A stretch of DNA of 64,000 nt from Pyrenula massariospora (Eukaryota; Ascomycota; Eurotiomycetes; Pyrenulales; Pyrenulaceae): assembly GCA_021030905.1 (NCBI GenBank), contig JAGFMI010000022.1, positions 310,001 through 374,000 on the forward strand, given 5' to 3'. The position numbers and the translations under genes are program-made. Positions 33,994 through 44,497 of this stretch are shown here, piece after piece. The notes below the pieces were generated by a model. It had not been told where the DNA came from, searched no databases, and saw nothing but the letters and a program-made list of their open reading frames with translations. Positions within the stretch are counted from its first letter, which is position 1. Every line of letters starts with the position of its first letter.

Positions 33994-35053
33994 GGAGATT
34001 TATATGCACTGACATGTCTTGTCTCTTGCGCCTTCCAAGTTGTCCTGTATATAGCCTTCCCTTTCTTCGACCCCTGTACGAGAATGCTCATTATACTTCA
34101 ATTCTCCTCAGGCTCCATGCCATCCTTACAAAAACAAGATGACTACACTCTCACCCCTCTCTAACATCGCAATCTACATAGCATGCGTACCGTTCCCCCC
34201 CTAAAACACACTGTAGGTGGAATCAAACCCACCGTTACACCCTAACGCGCCGTAGTTCCCGGCCAGTCCCTCACTCAACCCCCTTCTCCCGCACACCACC
34301 CAACTGGGATGAATACGCACCAAACTCTTACAAACCAGCACGTACTAACCAGATTCCCCGCAATCGCTACTCATAGTTCCATCAAGCGCGCCCCTTGCCA
34401 ATGCCAACCCGTCCTCGTACCCCTCATTCCCGTCCCTATGTTAGCCCATGGTCAAAACCCAACATCCCCATGGAATCCGACGGAAGCTAGCCGCACGCCT
34501 CGGGGGTAAGGATGTGGCGCACATACTATACGCTTGTGGAGTAGAGTGCAGTACAGGACGAGGGAGGGGAACATGATATAACAGATCCCTATCCCGGTAC
34601 GCCACGTAAGTAGCTGGCTCGTCACGGGGCTTGGCGAGGGTGGCGGTGACAGCGCATCAGGGGCACGCAGGATGCCGCGGGGGGATATGGGGAATTAGGA
34701 GAGCGATTGCTTTGATTGTATGCTTGCTTTTGTGATGACTTTGAATGGACGATTGATTGGTCGTAGAGCTATCTAGAGAGTAGGAAGTACAGTGGGTGTA
34801 GGCGTTGCCATTATGCCTTCACTATACAGGTATGATCCCACCTGACACAGCGATGATGGAAGGAATAGGAAAGGCATAGCATGGTATGGTGAAACGATTC
34901 TCTGTTGTGAAAAGCGGGTAGATAACTACGTCTACAAGAAATGAACATAAACCTTTCCCCCTGCATATCCCTCTTAGCAACCCTCATAATCAGCCTCAGC
35001 CTCTCTACGTCCTCTCCCAGCCGGTCAGTCAGTCAATCCGTCCATGCTCCCAT
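33994..35053. other. Intergenic, nothing recognised
   Basis: Convergent interval between the CE15 gene and the Ser/Thr-rich gene. No domain or structured repeat seen. Confidence 0.5.
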
Positions 35054-36016
35054 CTACCTCCTAAACATCGGCTTCCCCGCCACCCCCCTAACCTTCAAAT
35101 CCGGACTGATTCCACTGGCACTTGGTCGGGGAATAGTCAAGAACCCCGAGCTGCTGCACGGCTTCTTCCCCGTCCCGCTCGCGCCTGCAGCCCCAGTGTC
35201 TGTTCCATTGCCCGTCGGGAAGGGTGCCCCGCCTGTTAGTGTTGGGGTGGATGGCGCGTCCGATGCGCCATCTGCGGGATCGCTGGATGCAGTCACAGTG
35301 ACGGTGGATTTGACGGTCTCAGTCACGGTTACTGGGGCCGCGCAGTTAGAACCGGCTGCGCCGGAGCCAGCGCCAGATCCAGAGCCGGAGCCGGAACCAG
35401 GGGCGCCAGAGGCCTCCTCGACGAACACGGTGGACGTAGTCGTACTGTATGTCGTCGTGGTCGTGGTTGGTTCGTCAGCGCCGGAGCTAGCCACCGCGTT
35501 GTTCCCAGTGCCACTGCCGGCTGCGCCGCCAGCGGAGACGGTGACGGTGTGGTAGTTGGTGCTGGTCTCGGTGATTTCGATGGTGGTTGTGATGAGGGAG
35601 GTGCCGGAGGTGAGGGTTTGGGTGCTGTTGAGGACTTGGGTTACGGCTGAGGCGGGAGGGTCACCGCCGGTGGGGAAGGGTGGGGGAGCAGTTCCTGTGC
35701 CGGGGATGGGGAAGGGTGGTGCGCTGCCGGGGGCGGTGGGGAAGGGGGGGATGGGTGCTGAGCCTGTGCCGGTGCCTGGGATGGGGATGGGGGCGGGGGC
35801 AGGGTCGGTGGAGAGGGGGATTGAGACGGATGAACTGGAGCTGGAGCTCAAAGGTTGGCCGGCGATGGGGTTGAATGGCTGGATTGGAATGGCGGAGGCG
35901 GAGTCGTTGAAGCCGGCTTGGCGGCGGTGGAGGTGGCCGTGGGCGTTGTGCTTGGCGGCGAGGGAGGAGGAGGTGAGGGAGAGGATGAGGGCGAGGGAGG
36001 TGGTTGAGAATTGCAT
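35054..36016 (-). CDS. Secreted Ser/Thr/Pro/Gly-rich protein with dibasic processing sites
   Basis: 320 residues, one exon. Signal peptide to about residue 21, then KHNAHGHLHRR before Q33, a Kex2-type cleavage site. The rest is low complexity: Pro/Gly/Thr segments with imperfect repeats of GTGTxPPF type, a TTTTTTYSTTTSTVF segment, and TVTVTxxTxxTVTVT segments. Two cysteines lie in the C-terminal half. The chain ends in a second dibasic pair (FRR). Composition and processing sites suggest a heavily O-glycosylated wall or surface protein; precise function unknown. A TATA-like TATAGAA lies about 155 bp upstream. Confidence 0.75.
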   Translation of the reverse strand: MQFSTTSLALILSLTSSSLAAKHNAHGHLHRRQAGFNDSASAIPIQPFNPIAGQPLSSSSSSSVSIPLSTDPAPAPIPIPGTGTGSAPIPPFPTAPGSAPPFPIPGTGTAPPPFPTGGDPPASAVTQVLNSTQTLTSGTSLITTTIEITETSTNYHTVTVSAGGAAGSGTGNNAVASSGADEPTTTTTTYSTTTSTVFVEEASGAPGSGSGSGSGAGSGAAGSNCAAPVTVTETVKSTVTVTASSDPADGASDAPSTPTLTGGAPFPTGNGTDTGAAGASGTGKKPCSSSGFLTIPRPSASGISPDLKVRGVAGKPMFRR

Positions 36017-37959
36017 CTTGGCTTGAATGTTTGAATTGAAGTGACGTCTCGAACTGATAGCTTTGGTTGGGTCGGTTTCTTGAACTGGTGCAAGTGTGCT
36101 AGAAGCTGTCCTTTTGCTTGAAAATCAATTGGCTGTGAAAGGACGAAAAGCGAAATCGATTCGCGTGTTCTATAAAGAATGACAGATGCTTGGTAGAAAG
36201 CAAGAAAAATGAGTGAACAGTCTGCTAGAGACTTTGAATGAGCGACAATGCACACGAGCAACGAAGAGCAAGAGCCTTGAAGAGGAGAGAGAGAAGGAGA
36301 GAAGCGTCTACGAGAATGAAAGATGATTAAAAGAGCCCCCTTCGGGCGGGGCCATCACAGTCCTCCGCAGATTGCGACGACCCGGTGCGGCGTGTATTTG
36401 ATACGATGATCCTGTGTTTCCATCAAACCCCCAGCTCTCCCGACAAGGACCCCTGAGAGGCAGGCTGTCGTCGTTGTGCAGCCAGAATTCGACCCCTATT
36501 CTGTAAGCAGGCAAGCGTCAGGAACGAAACATGGAGGACGTGGCTGCGGGCCGGGAAGTTTTTGACACTTCGTTTCGTTCATTGGCGGGAGGGTGCGTGG
36601 CGGCTGGTCAATCGGAGACGACGGCGTGGCGCTACAGCGGGTCGAGATCCACGGCGGAAATTTAACTTGAAACAGCCTTGGCCCAGACGCGCAAGGCTGA
36701 GAAAGTGACGCCCGAAATGAAGGGGCCAGAAGGAAACACCCCTTCAAAACATCGTCTTGATCCGTGCTTGTTTCACGCATTCGCATTCTCGTTTTGGTTT
36801 GTGCGAGACTGTCTTGGGCGAAGGACCTAAATGCAGCAATCATTGGGTGGCACGTCGTCACACAGCCGTGCTACTATGAACTGATCAATCGTCGGGTCTG
36901 CTGGCCACTCGGGTGTTTCTGTTGCCGATAGCATCGAGAGATTATTTTTGAAAACATCGAATGATTTTCCCAGCCGACATTATTATTTTTTGAGGTGCAA
37001 CGGGAAACGTGGTGCCTGAAGTCTTGGCGGGGAGCAACACCTCAACCGTTTCCCGCTATTTTTGTCACCCGCGTCCAGTCGTAAAACATTCTTCTTCCAC
37101 TCAATCAAATCGTCTCCTTTCCTCACTCGGGCCAGAATACGCTTTATCGGCAAAGAACTCCAAAATCGATCAAATCTCATGACTTTGAAAAAGATTTATC
37201 ACCCTTTGACATTCTTCAATCTCGCACTCGTATGCCCCCGCTTGCTTAGACAATGAAAGGCTGCAGCGTAGTTTCCAAACCTATCCACAAGATTCTAAGA
37301 AGGAATCCAGAGAGATTCAATATGGTGTTGGACTCGCTCGTGCTTTTTAGCAATTTCCCATAAAGAAAATAAAGCCTGCTGAAGATTTCAGTGGTTCCGA
37401 GACCAGTGTCTGAACAAGGCTAAATATTGAAATGCCTCTCCAAACTTTATACAGTCGACGATGACGCCACGGCTACAACACCTCGAGCTCCCTCCTCACG
37501 TATTTGATCCTTCGCACCTTCCTTGAGAGAATTGTTGGGAAAGCAGCTTCCTTCTTGACTCTGGCCGGTTGTTCCTCCCCACGCCCAGAACGCAAACGCA
37601 TCGTGACGATCGCGGTTTTCACCGATTCACATGTTCACCGACCCGCTTCTCTTTCTCTACATCCGGTGTTCAGCGAGATCAACAATGAGTGAAAACAGCA
37701 TCTTGAGCTTCCTACATACCTCGGTACCTAGGTACATATACCCGATCCAAAATGTTGCATTCAACGCTGGACGCATTCTTGTTCACACCAGGCTCGCATC
37801 TTTTTCGTCATCTCTACTTTGTCTACTTTACTAAATTCATCTACACGAACCTTTTCCTCTCGCACATATTCCATCATCCGCGCCATTGAAGTCTTTTGTC
37901 AAGCTACAGTGCTCTGAGTCTTCTGCCGAACCTAGCTGGAACCTCACCTGGTCGTTACA
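36017..37959. other. Divergent upstream region, nothing further recognised
   Basis: Promoters of the Ser/Thr-rich gene and the metallopeptidase gene. A GC-rich hairpin-like sequence is present near 36333-36352. Short frames only. Confidence 0.5.
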
Positions 37960-39011
37960 ATGTTTGGGACAGCAGCACACCTTCTCTTTAGCCTCTTTGG
38001 TTTCCTTTCCATGTTTGCCATCCTTGATGCTCACCCTCACAAGTAAGCTTAGACTAGAGAAGTCCAAACCCCACTTGCCACAGGCTCTACTGACGCTTGA
38101 TTCGCAGCTCGACTGGTGGTGGACCTAGTCTCTCGGACTCTCATCTTGTGAATCGTGGCTGGCCAAACCGTGATGGAAGCCTCTCGCAAACCGAAAAGGA
38201 TGAATTCGAGAACGCTTTCAGAGGCGCGATTCAGATGCTCGACTTCTTGGACCTAGATAATCCACCTACAGACAAAGACGACATTGACACTTACGGGAAC
38301 GTGTTCCTTCATTACTTCAATAAGCCGGATTACCCGACTGTTGCCAATGTGATCAGGGCAATACTCAATACCTGGAAAGACCCTAACAATCCACCACCTT
38401 CGGACCTTATTTCCGTGTTCAACGTCCACAACGGCCATCCCGACTGCGACGACGTTGTTGGTACAGCCGCAATGTGGGCTGGTAGAGGCCTGAGTAATAA
38501 AGTGATGGATATCTGGCCCGGCGATACGCTCTACCTCTGTCCTTTTTTCCATAAGCTAACCGACATGACCTACTGGACTTGTGACGACGTCCGTAGGGAC
38601 TGGCGCACCCCAAACCTATGGATGTTGACCAAATCAGACATTTTGGTACATGAGCTGTTCCACTATGATCCTGTCACTTTCGTACCCAACGGCAACCTTG
38701 GGATAGTCGATCATGGACCTGGCACCGTCGGCCCTTACGGAAGTATAGCGTATAAAGTAAATCCGAAGCCCCGAGGCGGAGAACGAGCAACTGACAATGC
38801 TCCGAACTACGAGTGGTAAGTTCTTCGACCGCATCATTGAGCTACCTAGGAGCAGCGATTTGGCTAATACTATGTTCTCATAAACCACAGGTTCGTCAGC
38901 GAAATGTACTGGGCGAAGAAGTGCCACCATATTTTTTTGCCGCCAAATATTCAGACAGATACTACCATTCCACAGGTCGGGAGACCTCCGCCAGGGGGAT
39001 TCCCAATCTAA
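37960..39011 (+). CDS. Secreted zincin-type metallopeptidase (HExxH)
   Basis: Three exons: 37960-38042, 38108-38815, 38891-39011 (introns 65 and 75 nt); 303 residues. Exon 1 encodes a signal peptide (MFGTAAHLLFSLFGFLSMF...). The zinc-binding motif is H209-E-L-F-H213, followed 20-30 residues later by DHGPGTVGPYGSIAY, which could supply further ligands as in deuterolysin-like (M35) enzymes. Several cysteines (HPDCDD, LYLCPFF, YWTCDD, KKC) fit an extracellular disulfide-bonded protein. The third exon continues the family-like sequence WFVSEMYWAKKC. A secreted endopeptidase is likely; the exact family is unsure because the ligand set differs from the M35 textbook pattern. Confidence 0.78.
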
Positions 39012-39605
39012 GGGAGGCCGCATTGCTTGCCTCACAGGAATCTCTACTTACTACCTTTTCACGCCGAGCAACCTGTTTCTGGAGTATGCCCATGTCGGTA
39101 CGATTACACTGAGATTTTGATCGGCTGAATGCGTTACCCCGAAGCTGCTAGATAAATCTTTGTTTGAGGCTTGAAGTAATATGGCGAAGCTGTCGGGTGA
39201 GACTTTTGAACTTATGAAGTAGCGGTGCCCGTGGTTCAGTCAGAAATGTTGGTCCCAGTTGATTGCTCGCTCAAGGCTTAGTGCAACATGGGAGGTGGAA
39301 GTTTTGCTTTTCGAAATCAGTAGATATCCTATAGTCCTAATCAAATGTTGGCCTGTCTGTGAACGCTGAACTATGCAAAAATGCAATGCACTTCTCGACG
39401 CGGATAGTAAATGGTTTGTTTCGATTATAACGAGCCTCAATCTCCTCCCCTTGAGATCAGGTGTAGGTATGGCGCACTCAATCTCGGATACACAAATGTC
39501 TCTCTCCCGCCGTCTCTACACCTACAGAAGAGCAGGGCGAGCCTTTCCCACCTACCTAGGATTCGCACTTGCTTTTTAACGAACCTCAGCGGTAAGCCGT
39601 ATAGT

Positions 39606-39663
39606 ACATCTATCCATCCATCCATCTTATCACATCACAGCACATCACAGCACACCACAGCAC
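39606..39663. repeat. Short tandem repeats (CATC)n and three ACATCACAGC-like units
   Basis: Four to five CATC units, followed by ten-base units ACATCACAGC/ACACCACAGC. Confidence 0.7.
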
Positions 39664-39736
39664 TACGTAAATAATAAACCTCACCAAATCCCCAGACTAG
39701 ACTAGGTCGAGATTTTAAAAATGGTACATTACATTT

Positions 39737-39755
39737 CCCCCCCCCCCCTCTCTCT
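39737..39755. repeat. Homopolymer C12 followed by CT repeats
   Basis: Twelve cytosines at 39737-39748 followed by TCTCTCT. Confidence 0.85.
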
Positions 39756-41128
39756 GCGTACGCACCGACCCATCTACCTATGGTAGGTACGCTGGCCGGG
39801 CCTTGCTCTCAAGCATTCTCGCCTTGGCACTGGTGACATAGTTGTAACTCGACCGACTCCCATGGTAGACCCAGCCCAGGTGTGACTAGAGGACAGTGTT
39901 TATAAGAAAGGCTCAAAGAACTCGAGCCCGATCCTATTCTTTCATTTGAGAGGCCATCCTGACATTGTCAGATAGCTCGGGTTCCAACTGTATGGATATG
40001 GGCGTCTTGTGGGGACGCGTTGGTGCGGCTTTGAAGACGGAAATCCATTGGATTGGTCATATTCTTCGAAGACTTCTACGATCCATCGTCTCAGAAATTC
40101 TTGATTACCTTGTGCGTGGTGATATCTAGCTGTAGCGTACGGTGAAAGATAACACTAATGAGAAGAAGTGAACGGGGAATAATTCGGCAATTCTAGCTTC
40201 AACGCTGGCGCAAAATTTCCATGAATGATACTAGTCTAATTAAAGTCGGTGTAGAAGGACAACGGAAAGTTGCTGTAAGATATTATTTCTATCACGGACA
40301 ATAAGTTAGAAAATTACAGCTTCGTTAATAATTTAACTAAGCGAACCGACCTATCTCTATTCTGTACCGTATGCAATAGTACGGTGCGCGGTGACTGGAA
40401 GTGTAAAGATTTCGGCCCGCTTTTTTCACAACATTTTGCATTCTCCACGTCGAACCGTAGCAGAATACCTCGAAGAATTGAGATTTACATCTCAGTTTTG
40501 TGAGGGATGTAATGTTTCGCTTTTGGTTCGCCAGACGTTGTAATAGACCTTTATATATCTAATTTAAACCCTATCAGTAAGCCTTACTAATTCTTCAAAC
40601 GCACTAAAAGGGGCGGTGTAGCGCCTTGTGGCTTGAAAAGAGACATGAATTGCAGCACACAAATTCCGACGAAACCTTAGCTTCAGATTTGACATCTTGG
40701 AGAGATGGAAAAATGATGTGCTAAAATTTGTAGAATAGGCATATCTTCGTGTCTAATATATCGAAGAAGACAAATGGTATGCGAATCCCTACACATAGCG
40801 CCTGCCCAAGCAACCATCTCGCAAGGTGACTTGAAGGCTGCTAGCCGAACACGCAATGACATGGCATAGATACTCGGGTTTTACGGTGGGACGGTGGTTG
40901 TTCTGGGAGGAAAGTCCTGGGAGAAATGTCCCGGGACGATGGTTGATAGTTGACATCATGGATCGGCAATGATTCAATTTATGAGAAGCTTGTCCGCTGG
41001 CGTAGATCTTGAATAACCTTATCAACCGATGCAAATAATTCTGGGAGCCACCGAGCGTCTCAGGCGAGACTTGGAGCTACGACCTGGTGGTTTCTTTGTC
41101 CCATACACCTTCATTCTATTGCACCATG

Positions 41129-42750
41129 TCAGCCCTGGTAGATAGTCTGGCCTACATGTGGAACGTTGTCCAGCGGCTCTCTGGTCACTTCGACATCCCG
41201 GGTCAGGTGAATCTGACTCCCTCTAGTCAGAAGCGGCGGCAGCGGCGGTAGTGGGGGTGTCTTCGCAACTCTGGCTTCATAGGCTCCGCTCTCGAGATCA
41301 TTCATCCTCACGCTCCCTTTCCTCTTCTCTGACGGCCGACTTATACTGCCGCTATTTTTACGCCAGCTGGGATTGTTGCTGGGTAGCTTAGTCTGAGACG
41401 AATGGTGGGTGTGGAGGAAAGAGGGAGATCTCAAGCCCACCCGCAGAGATGAGAAGCTAGGCATGGATAGGGCTTTGAAGTTTTGGCGCGTGAAGAACTG
41501 GCTGATAGATGGCATGCTGAAGGCGGCGACACTGGAGAACATTTCGATTAGCCTGGAAAGAAAGTAGACATGAGAAAAGGTTTTAAAACAGCTGTGCTGG
41601 GAGAGCTTACGACCAGAGTAACACGTAGGTCGCTTTCCACGTCGGGTCGTTGCTATTGATCTGGATCAGAACGCGAAAGTACAAGCTCACGATAGATGCG
41701 CAAGCGCCGCTAAAGCGACTGCACGTCAGTTCTTCAAGGGGTCTTAAACCAATCGACGAAGGAACTGTTGGGACACTGACAGGCCTCCAGTCATGAAAAC
41801 CATGAGAATGCCGATCTTCTTCAGTCTTGACGTCTGCAAGCTCACGACAGCCGGAATTGGCAGTATCAGGAGGTACCAGTCAACTACGATCCCAATGACG
41901 CCGGTCGGGATGGCGAATTTATCATATAGAGTGTAATGATGGGACAGGATATCCTCCAGCCAGCTTTGACCTCGCCATGGAGTTATCAGCACAAGTCCGA
42001 CGATTGTCAATGTGAAATAGAAAGTTGCCGCTACAGAGACGCCAACCCACACGCAGATCCTGATCCAACGGAGGGGGCGGAAGAGAAGATAATACTGGAT
42101 GAAGAGACTGCACTTGATGAGGCCTAATGCAGGTGCTACCATGACCGTCCCCGCGTAGGACTGATGATCCTATATAAGCGACAAGATGGAGAATCAAGGG
42201 TCCAGGGTTTCCTTACGGCATGGTTCAGAAATTTGTCCAGATGCAAGTCCCATTGATGTATTCCCGTTGGTCCATGAACACAACCTGAATTTGGTCATTT
42301 CCATTCGCAGATATCCAGACAATATGCTCACATACCATTGATGACCGCGCCGAAGTACACGATGCTACATGCCTGATGATCATTAGCTTCGGGCTGCCTC
42401 CGGGACAAATATTTCTAGCTTACAAAGCCTAATGAGATTGTAACTGATGAATTTGGTCAGTAGAAGGAACCCTCTCGAAGTCGAAGTAGTCGTGTAAGAA
42501 GCTTACAGTCGTCCCATCTCCACTTTCTCGCAACAACTACCTTCGTATAGACTCTGATCGTGAGGCATACCGATGCCAGGACGAAAAACGCAACGCCGGC
42601 GCCTAGAACGACTGGTACACGAGTGGGAGGATCTATGAAGTTCGGTTGGATGCCAGAGCCTGGAGGAGGCGCTGCAGCTGGGATTGTCCGCAACAGAGAT
42701 GGCGGAATGGCCTCGATCTGCTTCGGATCGGCGAGATTGGCAGACATATT
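41129..42750 (-). CDS. SAT4-type integral membrane protein (fungal rhodopsin-like domain)
   Basis: Seven exons: 42750-42507, 42428-42424, 42372-42336, 42284-42217, 42169-41781, 41709-41611, 41552-41129; 421 residues. Exon 2 is only 5 nt and is needed to keep frame. Family marks: IRVYTK...RKWRWDD after helix 1, a helix with the G-A-V-I-N segment, the HQWDLHL motif, IKCSLFIQYYLLFRP, FTLTIVGLVLI, IVVDWYLLILPIPAV, LKKIGILMVFMTGGL and SIVSLYFRV before NDPTWKATYVLLWS. About seven membrane helices are expected, with a cytosolic Ser/Pro-rich tail of about 110 residues. This family is abundant in plant-associated fungi and is related to Pth11-like receptors; ligand unknown. Confidence 0.88.
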
Positions 42751-44497
42751 GTGAGGACTGGTCAGTTCGAAGGATAAAGTCAGCAGGTTCGACTGGAAGG
42801 TCGGTCTATCCAACTGACATAGTGATTAATTAATTGAGATGGAGCTATGTGCACGCACTTTTCTTGAGGTATATTCACTGCCGATAACGACTACATGACG
42901 GTGGGAGAGCGTTGCCAACATCAATAGCTCATTAGCGGTATGGTTGCAATGCGAAATGCAAAGTTGAGTGTTCGTCACGATGATCATGGTGGGGGGTCGA
43001 AATTGATATCGAGCCTTGAACGTTGCAAGAAGTCGACCCCAACAGGCAATGCGACTGTCATGTCTGGGACTATGGACTTTAGCAATGGCACAGTCATTGG
43101 ATACGAGTCAACCCCCGGCAACGTTCTTCGGTCATTAGCCCAGGCAGGCCGTAGAGTTTTCCATTTCGACATCGAAATTACGTGTATTCGAACCAGGCAG
43201 AACTTCGAGATCGCCAGTCGGGATGTTAGCGTCAGCTCTGTTTTCCCCTGGACCTACTCGTCTGCTTTTGCTTTTGCGAAGGTCAAGAAGTAACTGGTCA
43301 CTCAAAAAGGATGTGGCTTATGTCTAGATCTGTTTGGCAGTGACCCAGATTGTCTCTTAGCTGAGCTGTGGGCACGGCTCGTGTATACGCAGGGCTCGTG
43401 TTTGCGCAGGAGCTCAGCTGAGCATTTACCCAAGCCAATGATAGCGAAGGCGTCAAACGTCACCTATGAAGGCGCAAATGAGGCTGCTGGAAGAGGACTC
43501 TGAACGCTGCTGCACGGAAATGATTCCTCAATCAGTCAAGTCTCGTTACATAAGTATATAAAGGTCCATGATCAACGCTTAAATAAACATCGCAGACGAA
43601 AGGTGAGTCGCGGTCGTGGCGTTTTTTACGTGGGAGATTTTTAGTGCGTGAACCTTGCGTGGGCATATTTGCTCATAGGCGAAAACGCATGTGCGCAAGG
43701 CCTTCGGACCATTCCAGCATCGTGGCACATCGTTGAAAACTAACCCACAACTACCTGTCCAGTCAAAGACTGTCAATTTTTCTGTCAACTCGAGGTTGCC
43801 GCCGCGGCCCATGCACTAAACACGGGCTGTAACTGAAATTTGACCGTTGGTCACTCGGTGATAAGTTTCATCTAAATTTAACCGACAAGGCTCAAGCAAA
43901 ACCGGGTCGCCGAAACGCATCTGTAGGTAATGATTTGACATTGGGTTCCGCTATCTGCCTAGGTGGCCATCAAACGGCTGATAAGGGCATCGGAAGGTGA
44001 AATAGTCCGAAAGGACTATGCGCCTTGCATCTGTGTGGCGCCCACATAGATATGCAGGCCGTAGGTCGCTATCACGTGGCGCTTGTAATCTATGTCAATT
44101 ATTTCTTCTTGAAAGAGGTGCGGCAGTGCCTCTCAATCAAGAGCAGAGACTGATGTACGACCAATTACTACTCTCGGCTCCATGGTGTTCTTAAGCGAAT
44201 ACTACCCTGAGCTGTTGATGCCTTGTTGGGCCGACTCAAGATACGGCCCTTGTCAGGCTCTGACTTGGGAAGGAAAAGAAATATGAATGCATGATTAGCG
44301 GTGGGGCTGCGACATAACTTCGCCCACGTTACTCCTACACCTGTTACATAAACACATCACACACTACGGTCTAACCACTAGCTCTTAGCACTAACATATC
44401 CTTCCATCATCTAGAGTTTCTTAATTAACGCATTGGTCTTTCCGCTTCTATTGTCTTCCTACCCACCCGTTGCGGAAGCTTCAGTACCGTACTCGTG
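42751..44497. other. Divergent upstream region with hairpin-forming sequence
   Basis: No gene called (a 117-codon frame at 42940-43293 has no domain). Contains two direct copies of a GGCTCGTGT...CGCAG element near 43376-43409 flanked by AGCTGAG/CTCAGCT arms, and two successive hairpins at 44002-44055. Confidence 0.45.
44002..44055. other. Two adjacent hairpins
   Basis: First: ATAGTCC-GAAA-GGACTAT (44002-44019), a perfect 7-bp stem with a GNRA loop. Second: arms 44027-44038 and 44042-44055, ten contiguous pairs including one G-T, a three-base loop, and two further pairs beyond a bulge. No gene overlaps them. Confidence 0.6.

Larger units (their letters stand above)
39012..41128. other. Intergenic with simple repeats
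   Basis: No gene recognised. Holds the CATC/ACATCACAGC repeats at 39606-39663 and a C12 run with CT repeats at 39737-39755. 40140-40760 is AT-rich and featureless. Confidence 0.5.

Noticed and set aside
34941-35555. 204-codon plus-strand frame
   Set aside because: Antisense shadow of the Ser/Thr/Pro-rich secreted protein.
42940-43293. 117-codon plus-strand frame upstream of the membrane protein gene
   Set aside because: No domain, no signal peptide, lies in promoter-like sequence.
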